Source: Lucifuga dentata (Eukaryota; Chordata; Actinopteri; Ophidiiformes; Bythitidae). From it: DNA of 64,000 nucleotides. The position numbers were made by a program, and so were the translations under genes. Positions 24,239 to 34,964 of this stretch are shown here, one piece after another. Every line of letters starts with the position of its first letter. Position 1 is the first letter of the stretch. Where the stretch lies: positions 248,001 to 312,000 of the forward strand of contig VXCM01000317.1 in assembly GCA_014773175.1 (NCBI GenBank). The letters run 5' to 3'. The notes below the pieces were generated by a model. The model was not told where the DNA came from, did no database searches, and saw only the letters and a list, made by a program, of their open reading frames with translations.

Positions 24239-24269
24239 AAAAAAAAAAAAAANTAAAAAAAAAAAAAAA
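24239..24269. repeat. Poly(A) tract split by an N
   Basis: TTA followed by an A run occurs on both sides of the N at 24253, consistent with a repeated contig end. Confidence 0.85.
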
Positions 24270-24409
24270 GAAAAGAAAAACACAGCAGCTGCTCTCTCAC
24301 AGTTACATTACTGTGTTTTCTTTTTCGTTGTCTGATCTTAACCTTGGCCTGTTAAAAAATCATGAACTTAACCCTTAAGAGTTTGGCCTCCATCTCAATG
24401 CCACACACA

Positions 24410-24600
24410 GTCACATTAGTAGCCGGGTCCGACTTTAATCATACAGTCCCATCAGAAACCCAATGACCTCCACCTCCCACGAGAACTCTCCTCTTTCACA
24501 CACTCACAGGGACCTCTGGCTGCCCATTAATGCTTTAATGGTGGGAGGCGTCCGCTCAGCCACCCATTTCATTTTGTCCTCATAGCTAACAACCCCTGGA
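24410..24600. promoter_or_regulatory. Possible conserved non-coding element
   Basis: A complex block with CCCATTAATGCTTTAATGG near 24522, where ATTAATGCTTTAAT is nearly palindromic. No supported open frame. Weak inference. Confidence 0.3.
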
Positions 24601-24990
24601 CACACACACATGGTGCATGTGGACAAACACACACTCGGCTCACACGCGCACATACATAACATGGGTATACAAACACACAAACATGGCTGAAAACACACGA
24701 GCTCTTACTGATAACGCAGCAGCCTCGTCTTCACAGGGGGTAAAACATCTACATATGTCCGTCAAACACAGAAAGGTGAAAGTTGTAGGTGTCTAAATCC
24801 CCGTGACAGAATTTCAGGATAAGATCTGAAAAAAATCCATATTTTTTAAAAAGTTGTCAGGGTTGTAGAATCGAAACTGTACTTTTGATGGACATTTGTG
24901 GCTTTACCAGAAGCAGGCTACATGTCTCCCATCCACTCTGCAGTTTGAGCAGTCTGTAAAGGGCAAAAAAGAAATCAATTCCACCCTGAC
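24601..24990. other. CA-rich patch and unassigned sequence
   Basis: CA/CACG-rich words at about 24600-24690, then ordinary AT-rich sequence. No gene. Confidence 0.5.
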
Positions 24991-24999
24991 AACTGTAAA

Positions 25000-25150
25000 T
25001 AAGGTCTTATCGGGGCAGCAGCGACGCATCGACAGCATCAAGCGAGCAAATGTTCCACTCGCTTGCCTGTCATTTAACTACATCACTGGATCATTTCTCC
25101 ATATTTTGCCCCGAGGACAAGCAATTCTCCATCACATCTGCGTACATATG
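25000..25150. promoter_or_regulatory. Possible conserved non-coding element
   Basis: A complex block (GACGCATCGACAGCATCAAG near 25023) with no repeats, just before a TG array. A 122-codon frame crosses it but runs on into the TG repeat and is not credible. Confidence 0.28.
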
Positions 25151-25183
25151 AGCTCTGGCTCACATGTGTGGGTATGTGGTTGT

Positions 25184-25185
<2 letters not shown>

Positions 25186-25220
<35 letters not shown>
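25186..25220. repeat. (TG)n microsatellite
   Basis: About 17 TG units. Confidence 0.95.
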
Positions 25221-25222
<2 letters not shown>

Positions 25223-25259
25223 TTTCATGTTTGCTTGTGGACAGCATCACTTTACATTT

Positions 25260-25480
25260 ATTGAAATGAGCAGCTCTCCCTGGGGTGCCTGCACAGAGCT
25301 GAGGCCTGCAGCCATGATAGCATCTATCGACTCCCCAGGATTAGCGGCTTGGCTGAGGCAGCCTCTCCCCCGTGGCCCCGCTGAGGTGACCCACAACGAG
25401 ACAAAGTTCAGAAGGGGAGAACAGGGTGAGCTCTCGCGGGCACAGATTAGGGGCCCTGCCTTTCCCAGTGGAGACATGAA
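25260..25480. promoter_or_regulatory. Possible conserved non-coding element, GC-rich
   Basis: A GC-rich complex block, open in several frames on both strands but without a recognisable protein. Could be regulatory; weak. Confidence 0.28.
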
Positions 25481-25489
25481 AGTGTGGAA

Positions 25490-26170
25490 CTATATGGCTT
25501 GTCTTTGTGTCTTCATGTGTGCATGTGACCACACAAACACAATGAGGTTCACGTTTGTTCAGGCAAAAATTTCCAATTAGGAAGACGTGTCACATGTGAC
25601 AGGTAGATCTTTTTTTTCCAGAGTGACTGGATGGCTAGAAACATGTTACATGCTTGCATCGTTAAAGCATAAGTAATGTCAGAAATAAAGTTATTAAAGT
25701 GTTGAAAGTGCCATGATTCTTTTAAAGTGGCTTATCTGTCATCAATTTACCAGTGAGTTTTATTTCATTTCATGCATATGTATTTCTGTTCTTCAATCTA
25801 TTCTCAACTGATGCAATATTGAAATTAACAGGTTTTAAAATAACACACAGTGGGGGCAATTCATAAAAATAAATGAGGTGATAACTGAATCCCATCCATA
25901 AAGTTTCCCGTATATTAATCAACACACTGGCATGTGGTGTTGTAAGAGTTTTCTCAGGTAAAAGCCAATGAAGATCGGTGTCTTATGACCTGCTGCTTAT
26001 TTAAGACCCACAATTCATACCGTTTCCTCAGTGTAACAGCACAAGGAACATATCAAATATTGGCAAAGGAAACCTAAAGTTTCCACTTTAGCATTGCACA
26101 TTTTAAGAAAGGAGGTGCAACTAAACCTTTAAGACAGGAGCATTCTGCAACTGCTTCCACACACATCAAT
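25490..26170. other. Unassigned AT-rich sequence
   Basis: No gene, RNA or named repeat seen. Confidence 0.5.
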
Positions 26171-26174
26171 GCAC

Positions 26175-26176
<2 letters not shown>

Positions 26177-26207
<31 letters not shown>
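26177..26207. repeat. (GT)n microsatellite
   Basis: About 15 GT units. Confidence 0.95.
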
Positions 26208-26208
<1 letters not shown>

Positions 26209-26209
26209 A

Positions 26210-27585
26210 CAGACAGACTATGACAGGCAGAGAGTGGATGTTGATGTGTTGTGTGCAAGATCAGATCAAAACTTTCAATTTAAACTGACTAATCAGCCTG
26301 TTTACTGTAAATTAAGTGGACTTAAATATCAAATGTATTGATCACGAACAAATCTAAGCCAAATACAGTTGAAAACATCACCCAAGTTACATACTGATGA
26401 AATTTACCGCCAGACTGAATAGGTCTTAATTTTTGTGTGTTTTATGAATCACTTCCCTGACACTGAAATGATGAAATACCACAGTAATGCTAAAAGATGT
26501 TGGTAACGGGCTTTTATGATTGAGGGAACGTGGCTGCATGCTATTTTCCCTCATCAACATGTTAAATCTGGCACTGTGTTTTATGAATAACCATTATCTG
26601 GTAGGTCCTTTCCAGGAATAGCAGCGTTGAATAATTTGGTATAAATGTATATTTATTGTTGTAGATTTAATTTTTGTAATTCATGGTTTGTTTTTTGTAA
26701 GTGAACTCTCTGTAAAACTATCATTACAGACCCATATATACCGGACAGTATCTTGTTTTTTCATTTTGTATTTGTATTTTTTTTTTTTTTTTTTTTTACA
26801 CATCTCTTTGTTGTTAACCTCGTGTCACATATAGAACTTTTTTTTTTGTGCTTGTTTTTCTATTCAATGTTGAACACAGAATTGCTTGTGCACATAATAT
26901 TGGTTTGCATGTGACAGGTTGTTAAACAGAGAAAAGAGACCAACTTCATGAACTCCCTCAACAGAAAATTCCAAAGAAATAGATGCCACATTGGATGCCA
27001 AGAGATTCTGGGAAGTGCAATGCAAAAGCAACACAGCAATGACTGCTTCGCACCAGATATACTACCAAATCAAAAGTAGAAACATACAAAACTCTTGACC
27101 ACTTTAATGCACACATCTGCTGGCAAAAAAAATAAACAGCACCTAGATCTTTACAAAAGAAATGTGTGCAGCTGTTTTGTGTAGCATTCACTGATCCTTT
27201 CCTGGGACCATTAATTGCATGAAGAACCATGAAAATCAGTGTTCAAACAAGGCCATCTATTAAACTGAGGCACACAGGGATCTAACTTTCTCTTTTTAGA
27301 TGTTAAAGTTGTAATTAAGGTTTCACAGATTTGTTTAATTGGTTCTTTTGTTTTATATAAGCCCCTTTGTCTTTGAAGCTACAATTAACATGGGCATACT
27401 TTTTCTTTATTCATCAAGAATTTTCCACCAAAAATATAGAAAGAACACTAATTTTTTTTATGTTTTCTGAATCACAAATCACACTCACACTTCACCAAAT
27501 GAAATATCACTGTTTCTGTTAAAAGGCAAAGGGTTACATACAGGAGTCGGATAATCCAGGAAGGGGGAGCAGTCGAGGTACAAAG
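26210..27585. other. Unassigned AT-rich sequence
   Basis: It contains a T run at 26777-26797 and another near 26838-26848. No gene. The minus-strand frame at 26958-27230 is not recognisable. Confidence 0.5.
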
Positions 27586-27589
27586 AATG

Positions 27590-27950
27590 AACTCCTTAAG
27601 TCCTGAAGTGGCTATCTTGCCTCAGAGTGGTATCATCATCATCTTCATCATCATCACCACGCAAACCCCTCTCTTCTTTGGCAGTGGAGAGGCAAAATAA
27701 TTGGATTCTTTCCCACAAATAACGCCTTCACCCCTGAGCTTAATTAACTAGACAGACTGCAGGGCCATGGTCCATTCTCCTCCACTCTCGTCTGCCTCTT
27801 GGAGAGAAAGAGGAAAACCTAGCTGTTATTGCCCAGTGGCCTTTATTACCATGGCTGAATGATAATATAGGTTATTAGGGCAAGTTCTTGTAAGGGGTGA
27901 TCTTTTTCACTAGCCCCTATTATACTGATGTGCAATACTGGCCAGTAAAA
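27590..27950. promoter_or_regulatory. Candidate conserved non-coding element
   Basis: Complex sequence with AGCTTAATTAACTAG, AAAATAATTGGATTC and CCTTTATTACCATGG words, and an (ATC)n stretch at 27631-27658. Homeodomain-like motifs are dense for the length. Inferred from texture. Confidence 0.38.
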
Positions 27951-28000
27951 AAAAAAAGGCCATTCAAATAATTAAACATTTTTTTTCCATGCTGTCTATT

Positions 28001-28470
28001 AGGGTTGTGCCATATCATATTGTTCATGATATAATGAACGTTCATGGTATAATTCATTGGTATAATTTTTTTAGATGATTAATAAAAATGTCATATCACA
28101 ATACTGACGATATTGCCGTGTGATCTCATATCGATGAATTGTCACATCGTGCGCTAAAAGAAGAAACAAAACAAGCATGCCTTGAAGTCGTGAGGTCAGC
28201 ATCAGACAAATTAGTTCCTGAAAAAGCGAGCTAGCTCTGTTGTTTGGAAATGGTTTGGCTACAAGGCTTACTACCAAAGTCAGGAATGCAATAAATTTGC
28301 TTCATCACCTAAAGCAGGAACATCTGGGTGAATATCAAGAAAGCCACAAGCGGCTTGAAGAGGTTAGCCAAGCAGCTAATTTGTGACACAAAACAAGCAG
28401 CATGAACTCAGCCAAGCGTAGCTGCAGCATTAGGCGGTTGTACTCCTTGTGACAGAAAAAGCAAACAGTG
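28001..28470 (+). mobile_element. Decayed hAT-type transposon with BED zinc finger
   Basis: The left part (28001-28150) is rich in GATAT/ATATC words and starts with GGGTTGTGCCATAT, like the 5' non-coding part of fish hAT-type elements that carry BED-finger transposases. It contains a perfect 12-base palindrome ATGAACGTTCAT (28034-28045). The coding remnant of the BED finger follows (see next entry). I see no transposase catalytic region and no matching inverted ends, so the copy is truncated and dead. The family assignment is from memory of the family's appearance; a repeat-library search would settle it. Confidence 0.65.
28202..28386 (+). pseudogene. BED zinc-finger fragment of a hAT-type transposase (broken)
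   Basis: Three frames carry successive pieces of one BED domain. SDKLVPEKAS is read from 28202 and stops at TAG (28232-28234). SSVVWKWFGY begins at 28233 in the next frame and runs to QSQEC at about 28289. NLLHHLKQEHLGEYQES runs from 28294 to a TGA at 28384-28386 in the third. The aromatic W-x-W-F core, a Cys, and the H-H-L...EH part fit the known BED pattern (C-x2-C...H-x3-5-H/C). The second Cys and the loop between Cys and His are missing. In living elements this domain binds DNA at the transposon ends. Two frame changes and a stop show that it is dead. It could instead be an exapted ZBED gene fragment, but no intact frame supports that. Confidence 0.72.
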
Positions 28471-28474
28471 GGGG

Positions 28475-28720
28475 TGATTAGCAAAACTGCAAATTTTTTT
28501 GGAGACGGCAACTAGTTGTAATTTTATGTTGCAGTGTTAGGCACTACATTCACTTGAGTTGAGTTCTTTGCCTCAACCACAGGCTTGTGATGGAACCAGA
28601 CTTTGGAGCCATATTTAGCACGGGAGGGAATATCATAACTTGCCAAAGATCAGTTCTTAAGGCATCATCATAATTTTATTTGGTAATACTGTTTCTTTTT
28701 TATACACTCTGAAGCCTAGC
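28475..28720. other. Unassigned sequence between two mobile elements
   Basis: Possibly the rest of the hAT relic, but no protein signature or end sequence is recognisable. Confidence 0.4.
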
Positions 28721-28724
28721 AGGG

Positions 28725-29267
28725 TTAAATATTTTGCATGTTTGAGCCCAATAAATACAATCCGCATACATGTTAATACCACCAACCATTTTCAAAAGCA
28801 TACTACTGGAAAGGTAAATTGTAAAATTTTTTTCCTACCTTCCTGACTGCCATTGGTCTCAGTTCATTCCAGTATGCAATAAAAATCAACTCACAGATAC
28901 TGGAAAAGTCCTTGAGATAAGTAATCCATCACAGTAAATGTTTATAAAATTTTCCGTCAAAGTAACGCAAGTTTAGCATTTCAACAATGATTCAATGGAG
29001 CTACACAGAAGAAAACATATGTTTGTGCAAGAGAATATATTCCCAGCTTGCCCTGCTTTTAGTGAGAAATTAAAATAACCGTGCCTTGTACAATCGTGCA
29101 TGTTAGAAGGTGAAACATTGAATTTTAAGGTTGGCGTATCACCTGAACACTTGATTTTGATTAGGGGTTTTGGCAAAATCACACAGAAACTAAATTACGG
29201 TTTTATGTGTATGCAGGTAGTATTTATTGGGCTCAAACATTCAAAAATCACAGGTATGGTCCTTTAA
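28725..29267 (+). mobile_element. Inverted-repeat element with TTAA edge (copy B, fullest)
   Basis: The left end carries TGTTTGAGCCCAATAAATAC (28740-28759) followed by a GCATACATG word. The right end (29204-29267) carries the reverse complement of the same words, then AGGTATGGTCCTTTAA at the edge. The inverted ends are about 40-60 bases long. The interior of roughly 420 bases has no open frame, so the element cannot move by itself. Compared with the other copies, the left tip has lost about 14 bases (the GGACCATAC part). A TTAA at the edge recalls piggyBac-type target sites, but the terminal bases do not let me assign a superfamily. Confidence 0.7.
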
Positions 29268-29274
29268 GTTAATT

Positions 29275-30280
29275 TGAGTAATTTGTACAACCTAAAGTAT
29301 TACAGGATTTAGTTATTTATGCCATTACAAAAGGGAACACTCCTCTTTGCTTCTTTTTACACTTATATAATGCTTACTTATGTTGTTAGTGAGCAGGATG
29401 TATACTTCAGTCCCAGAACCTTGAGATATCATGACATTATTTTATATTGCTCACTCCTACTACCATCTATCCATCTATCTAGCCATCTATCCATCCATCC
29501 AACTCTTTAAATATTTGCAGATTAACTGTGTATATTTAATGCATAAGTACAACAGTTATTGAATTAAAACAAAATTTGTCATTCACTAATAATATAATGG
29601 CCTAAAGAGAAAGAAAAGCCTATAATAAACATTTTTTTTCTAGAATTATCCTGTAACTATTACCAAAGCTAGCATCTGGATCCTTATGCAGATTCAGACC
29701 AAATAACACCGATGGGCCACTTGAGATTGGTATATTACTTTTGAAGAAATACTGATAAAGGACAAAAATACATAACCACCTTGGCGGAGGTAATTTCCAT
29801 ATTTGAAAATGACTCTGTATGGTACAACAGTTTCTCACACCCACACGATCCTATGAGGCATAATTTTGTCCAGGAAAAAGCCTGAATGACAGTAGTCAAT
29901 ATACAAACAAATACAGGCTTTGACAAGTAGGACAACAAACAGAGGAAGGTTCAGCAATCCCTCACAGGTCAGCTGATGCTGCCACATTATTGGTCAGTGC
30001 ATTAAAACAGTAAAAAAAATCCAAAGTAACACCAATTTGCAGGGATAGTGCAGTGTGGTCTGTGGATTTAAGGGGTTTACTTTATTACCATAGGTGTTGT
30101 TTTATGGCAAAGTGCAGACTGTACGCACCACACCCACATGGCCCTCCTCGATGCCACCACTCATATTATAACTCTTCCTAAGGTCCTTAGAGCCACTTTG
30201 TATGGAGGAGTTGCCATTTTGCTGTCACAGGTCCCCCCCCACACACACTTCCCTTCATCTCTAAAGCTCCATGTTTGTGG
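29275..30280. other. Unassigned AT-rich sequence
   Basis: It contains a (CATC/TATC)n patch at 29461-29501 and a C run near 30232-30240. No gene. Confidence 0.5.
29461..29501. repeat. (ATCT/ATCC)n microsatellite
   Basis: Imperfect CATC/TATC tetranucleotide array of about ten units. Confidence 0.85.
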
Positions 30281-30289
30281 TTCCATTCT

Positions 30290-30720
30290 CCTCTATATCT
30301 CCCAGAGGAGCGCCCTCATTTTAATATAAATAGAACGCTTCATCATGCAGTGGCACAAACTTCCTCATGTTGCATTGCTCCAGTGGCATTAGCGGCAACA
30401 GCCGAGGAGAAGGACATGCCGAGGGGATGGAGCGCTGGGTGAAGGCAGACAAAAGCAAACATGTTTTGTTATTGTTTTGGATGACCGGGCTGGTTTGTTT
30501 TGTCTGGGAGGTAAAATATGGAAAGGGGGCACACAAGAAATATGATGCTGAGTGGCAGCGAGAGAGGCACGACTCTGATGGTCAAAGACGAGCTTTATTT
30601 CCCAGTGGCTTGGTGCAGAGTACACACCAGGCTGCTCTTAAATGTAAGATACAGCAGCAATCAATTCTCTCTTGTCAGTATGCCAGTGGGCCTGCACAGA
30701 CAAAAGGGATTTAATAGCTG
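30290..30720. promoter_or_regulatory. Candidate conserved non-coding element
   Basis: Complex, homopolymer-poor sequence. Several overlapping frames are open, including 115 codons on plus at 30367-30714, but none resembles a protein and the opposite strand is equally open. Regulatory role inferred. Confidence 0.33.
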
Positions 30721-30751
30721 ACTGATGGGCAAACTGCAAGTCTATTGAGGA

Positions 30752-30787
30752 TTTTTTTTTTTTTTTTTTNTTTTTTTTTTTTTTTTT
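30752..30787. repeat. Poly(T) tract split by an N
   Basis: T run of about 36 with the single N at 30770. True length unknown. Confidence 0.88.
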
Positions 30788-30799
30788 GCTTTTTTTATG

Positions 30800-31240
30800 T
30801 GTTAGATGAGAGAGAGGTGCTCAGATCTAAGAGAAAGCACTTCTTAGTCAAACTGGGCCGGCTGGACCGCGCCTGCCTCACTAATCAGATGTGCACAGCT
30901 GTATCCCAAATGCCACAGGGATCATTTGGCGAGGGATTTTTTTTGCAGTGCCTTGGCTTGGGATTTCTCCTCTCTCCTCTGTAGTGGTAAAGAGGCCCAA
31001 AAAGGCCAGCAGGGCTAGGACACAGCCCGGGGCACTAGCTGCCAATAGCTTCGCCCCTGAGAAGCACCGACTTGTGCTCTTGTGATCGGCGGACACCTAA
31101 AGCTGCCGCCATTGACTAATTGTGCTTCATCTGGGTGCGGGATCTATCTTGGCTAACAAGAAAGCACTAGAGGTCTTCATTTAGCTATCAAGCCAGCTCT
31201 CCCTCAGGAGGGCTCTGAGTGCAGCTGCTGTCCTCGCTTC
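30800..31240. promoter_or_regulatory. Candidate conserved non-coding element
   Basis: A complex block with balanced GC, including GCCGCCATTGACTAATTGTG near 31104 (homeodomain-like). Open on both strands in places, but without a recognisable protein. Inferred from texture. Confidence 0.38.
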
Positions 31241-31399
31241 TCTCCCAATCAACACATCAAACGCCAACTCCAATTCATTTTCCTCCCTCCCTTTCCTTCC
31301 CTTCCTCTCCCCTCTGTCTCGCTCCCTCCTGTGCTCTGTCTTGCTGCAAAGAGGCAAAAGGAGGAAAGTTCCAGGATGGTGGAGGCAAAGAGCAAAGAG

Positions 31400-31810
31400 A
31401 GGTGCAGCAGTGAATACTGAGCGGCAGCTTTAGCCCGGCCCTGCGAGCGCTCTGGATTTAGCTGGATATTTATTCTTTTATATCCAGACAAAAGAGATTG
31501 CACATGCCCTCCTGTGCTCGCTGGAGTCACTCCCGTAAATCAGCCAGAAGTAGCTCAAATATAACGAGACTCCATTACAAACATTCTGACAAAGGCTCGA
31601 CAATTAACTGGCATAAATCATGAGGCAAATGCAGGCCCCCGTTCCAATATTAACCCATTTATGATGGTCGGCCATATGCATGGGTCAATTTCTTACCAGT
31701 AAATATCAAATCTTCCATCTGAGGGTAAAAAAAAAATTAAAAAATGCTAATTAAATTATTTATCCTGCCACCACCGAATCTGCTCAATAATTTGTGTTTA
31801 CAGTCAGAAT
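31400..31810. promoter_or_regulatory. Candidate conserved non-coding element
   Basis: It contains CTGGATAT / ATATCCAG (31462-31469 and 31480-31487), an 8-base inverted repeat around a T-rich loop. CATTAACTGG-type, AACCCATTTATGATGG and GCTAATTAAATTATTTATC words follow. Few repeats and no gene frame. Inferred enhancer-type element. Confidence 0.43.
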
Positions 31811-31879
31811 TATTATCTTTTAGTGTTTGTAGCAAGATACACTTTAAATATAATGATTGGTGATAAAAAAGAAATTCTC

Positions 31880-32260
31880 AGGAGGACTTTTGTAATGAGA
31901 TGACAGCAGGGACTGCCTCGCTGGTTTGATGACAATCAACTGTTAGATGAGTGGGAAGATTCCTCTCCTCCCTCTTCTTCATCTTCCTCTTTTTATGAAG
32001 TGCAGAAATCTAATAACATGCACATAACCGAACAGCTCTCTGTCCTCTGTAGGCAGGAGCTCATGTGTTTATTAAAAGCTTGGTTTAGCATATGTTTTGA
32101 TTAGAGTCTTAATTACAGAAAATTACCGTAGTGCCACAAAAAGTCTATCTACGTCCTCCAGGAAATAAGACGATATTAGGCGACTTAATTCCTCTATTAT
32201 GATCACTTTTGAGAGGAGATTCACCGTGGTTGTTTGGAGTCACATGTCATAAATTTTTAT
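31880..32260. promoter_or_regulatory. Candidate conserved non-coding element
   Basis: The 32080-32260 part is notably clean: TTTTGATTAGAGTCTTAATTACAG, written here as TTTTGATTAG then GTCTTAATTACAG, followed by GACTTAATTCCTCTATTATG. GATTA and TAATTA cores are typical of OTX-class and HOX-class homeodomain sites. No open frame. Inferred. Confidence 0.43.
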
Positions 32261-32297
32261 GTACTTCTGTATGTTGGTGGCATTAATTTGATTTATT

Positions 32298-32346
32298 ATC
32301 GGATGTGATGTAGCCACCGGATGTAGCCATCGGATGTGATGTAACC
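32298..32346. repeat. Short tandem repeat, CGGATGTGATGTAGCC units
   Basis: About three units: ATCGGATGTGATGTAGCC, a shortened CCGGATGTAGCC, and ATCGGATGTGATGTAACC. It lies immediately beside the minus-strand mobile-element copy C. Confidence 0.8.
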
Positions 32347-32357
32347 TAATCAACATC

Positions 32358-32590
32358 ATGTTAGCTGTGATGGATTACATATTTCAAGCATGTTTCAAGT
32401 CTCTACAGGTTGATTTTAATAGCATACAGCAATGAACTGAAACAATAGCAGTCTGGAAGGTAGGGAAAAAAAATTCTAAAAGTTACCGCTAAAGTCGTAC
32501 ACTTTGAAAAATGGTTGTCAGTAACATAAAGTGTAGACGGATCGTATATATTGGGCTCAAACATGCACGATCACCAGTATGGTCCTTTAA
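32358..32590 (-). mobile_element. Partial copy C of the TTAA-ended element
   Basis: Read on the minus strand it begins TTAAAGGACCATACTGGTGA, then TGCATGTTTGAGCCCAAT. It continues alongside the left half of copy B through CCTACCTTCC(A/T)GACTGC, CAGTTCATT and TAATCCATCACAG. About 230 bases align. The right half and the right inverted end are absent. It preserves the outermost bases lost from copy B's left end. Confidence 0.72.
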
Positions 32591-32599
32591 CAACACAGG

Positions 32600-33940
32600 A
32601 GTCCATACCTGACAGTTTGAAAAGAACACTAAGCATATGTCAGTGTCTTTTTAGTGATAATCCTATTTTGCTGAATAGATGAAAAGCTCACAAAACATTC
32701 TAAACATGTTAAAAGCTATAACATGTCTCTTACACCTTCTATCTTCTTTTACAAAGCCTCTCAATATGTATTCCTATATAAAAACTACAATTCTTTGAAA
32801 CAAAATTTAAAAAAAACCAAAAAACTTTATACTGTTTGTCAGAACATTTTTTAAATTTTTAGTTTATGTTAAAATGAAGGATTAGGTGATAAATTCAAAC
32901 TATAGAGTGTCATCAGCAGTCTACTGTTTCACTGTTTTTCTTGTATTAATTGTGTGAGCTTTTGGAATACTGCATCAATGACATGAGACAAAAGTCATTT
33001 CGCTGCTGATTGTAACGTGCACATCCATCATTGAACACTGCCATATAATGATGACTCTTGATGCTGCATATGTGTAGCTTTAATGCAACACCAAGAATAA
33101 GTAATATGTAATTTTAATATGATGTCACACCCAACTTGTATTGTTGAATCTGATTCCTGCCTAAAATACAGGTTAAAACAGAATTTATCAGTTAGGGGAT
33201 GTTTCACTTTGGACGTGACAGATCCAGCAATTGAGAGTGACATTCGGATCAAATTGCCAATAATCAATACTATCAGTCCAGTTTAGTGTCAACACAATGA
33301 GCACTGGTGAACGAGAATCATGAGTGGTAAAACACAATGACATTTTAACTGTCATGTTATTAAAACATAGCAATTGAGATAATGAAGCTCTTTTAGGCAA
33401 ATGGGTGTCCAGTTATTTCCGTGCCAATCAATAAGCCGGTAAAAAAACAAAGTCAATAAACATATGTGTAAATTGATTCCTTCTGCTTATTATCATATAA
33501 AACAGCTTGGTAAGTATGCAACTAATTACCAATGACACTCTCCAATATACGATAACCCACAAAATTGATGCTCATGACTCAACATGCAATACTTTCTAAT
33601 TTCTGTGTCAATATAAGAGGCTTGATTTTTGACTTTTCAGTGTACTAAAAATCTGTTTATTCTCTTCCATTCACACGTTGGGCTTCATCACATTTTGTAT
33701 TAAATATGTTAATGTTTTGTTCTCATATTTGAAAAATAAATGAATTTATATTTTTGTGTTGACTTTGAAAATCGGTTAAGGAGCTTTCTAGAATTTTTTA
33801 TATATATATATTTTTACTGTGAATATAAATGCCTAAATGAGGCGATCCTATAAATTGCTGTGTGTTTTAGTTTGTTCCTCTGTGACACAACATGGAACTG
33901 ACATATTTTTCCATTTGATACTAAAAAAGGCCCGAAGACT
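32600..33940. other. Unassigned AT-rich sequence
   Basis: No gene, RNA or named repeat. (TA)n patch near 33800-33811. Confidence 0.5.
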
Positions 33941-33949
33941 TTCTATGTT

Positions 33950-34440
33950 GCTGCATCCAGATCGCTGCCATAAATAGCATTTACATTCACAAGCAACTGC
34001 GCCATCTAGTTCATCGTCTCAAAGATGCCAGCCGCACACCATGCCATCTTGCCATCTTCTCCAAACCTAATTCACCAAGCCATGTAGATTTTCTCCCCTA
34101 ATCCCCCCTTTGCCCACACTCCTATCCCAATGGAGTTCTGTAATACAATCTGGAGAGATGAGTGAATTCTCATTCCATCCAATATCACTGGGTCACTAGT
34201 CTCCTGCCTCTCTGGCTCTAACGAGATGAGCTGTTTTCCATGTGGGCCTTTAATGCCACTCTGGGCTTCATTTTGCAGATCCCTGATGCGCCACAGTGAA
34301 ATCATAGCCCTGGACTCAAACCTGCTTGTTGATCCTGAGATTACTGACTGACAACAGGTTTCCCCTCTAAGCCCTGTCCACCCTCGATAGGGAAACCCAG
34401 GCGTGAGATGATATTGAGATGTCTTCCCTTGTCTCTTACC
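33950..34440. promoter_or_regulatory. Possible conserved non-coding element with CTCF-like word
   Basis: Complex block. On the minus strand, 33999-34012 reads GAACTAGATGGCGC, which fits 12 of 14 positions of the commonly used CTCF core (CCASYAGRKGGCRS). Occupancy cannot be seen from sequence. Confidence 0.3.
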
Positions 34441-34464
34441 CTCTCTTCTCTCTCTCTCTCTCTA
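34441..34464. repeat. (TC)n microsatellite
   Basis: Run of CT/TC units with one TT interruption. Confidence 0.85.
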
Positions 34465-34509
34465 TCCATGGTCATCCACAAGTGCTCACAGCTGCTGGTG
34501 CCACCGTGC

Positions 34510-34960
34510 CACTAAGCGGGTTTTAAGAAGGGTCCCAGTCAAGCCTTCTCTCGCCCGACCGGGAGGCAGAGCCCTGGATCTAGACCTTTTTAAGTGATCA
34601 TCCTTGTATCATAACAGATTAAGGGCTGCTGCTGCTCTGGATTAGACCTAATCTAACCTTTATCCGCTCCCATCTTCACCTGAAACTTACAGCGACCAGG
34701 AAGTCAATCGCCAGGCCCCCATGATATACAGTGACACTGATCTTCCTTTTCACGCTCTAATTATCAGGATTAAGAAAAACACTTTTGAAGTAATTATTTT
34801 CACATTGGATAAACATTAGGCTTGCGTGGATTTAGCTGAGCTTTCTCTCAACAAGAGGCAGAGATCTGAGCGGGCTTACAAGCTCCGCACAGGCAGATGG
34901 AGATCCTTTCTAATCAGGAATAACCAACAAACAGGCAATGGAGGAAAAGGAGATGAACTA
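34510..34960. promoter_or_regulatory. Candidate conserved non-coding element
   Basis: It contains GGATTAGACCTAATCTAACC (34639-34658), in which GGATTAG and CTAATC face each other, an OTX-type inverted pair. CTCTAATTATCAGGATTAAG and GAAGTAATTATTTTC follow. The motif density is high for AT-moderate sequence. Inferred enhancer-type element. Confidence 0.42.
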
Positions 34961-34964
34961 AGAA

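Noticed and set aside
25164..25580. 138-codon frame through a TG microsatellite
   Set aside because: The Val-Cys repeat is simply translated (TG)n.
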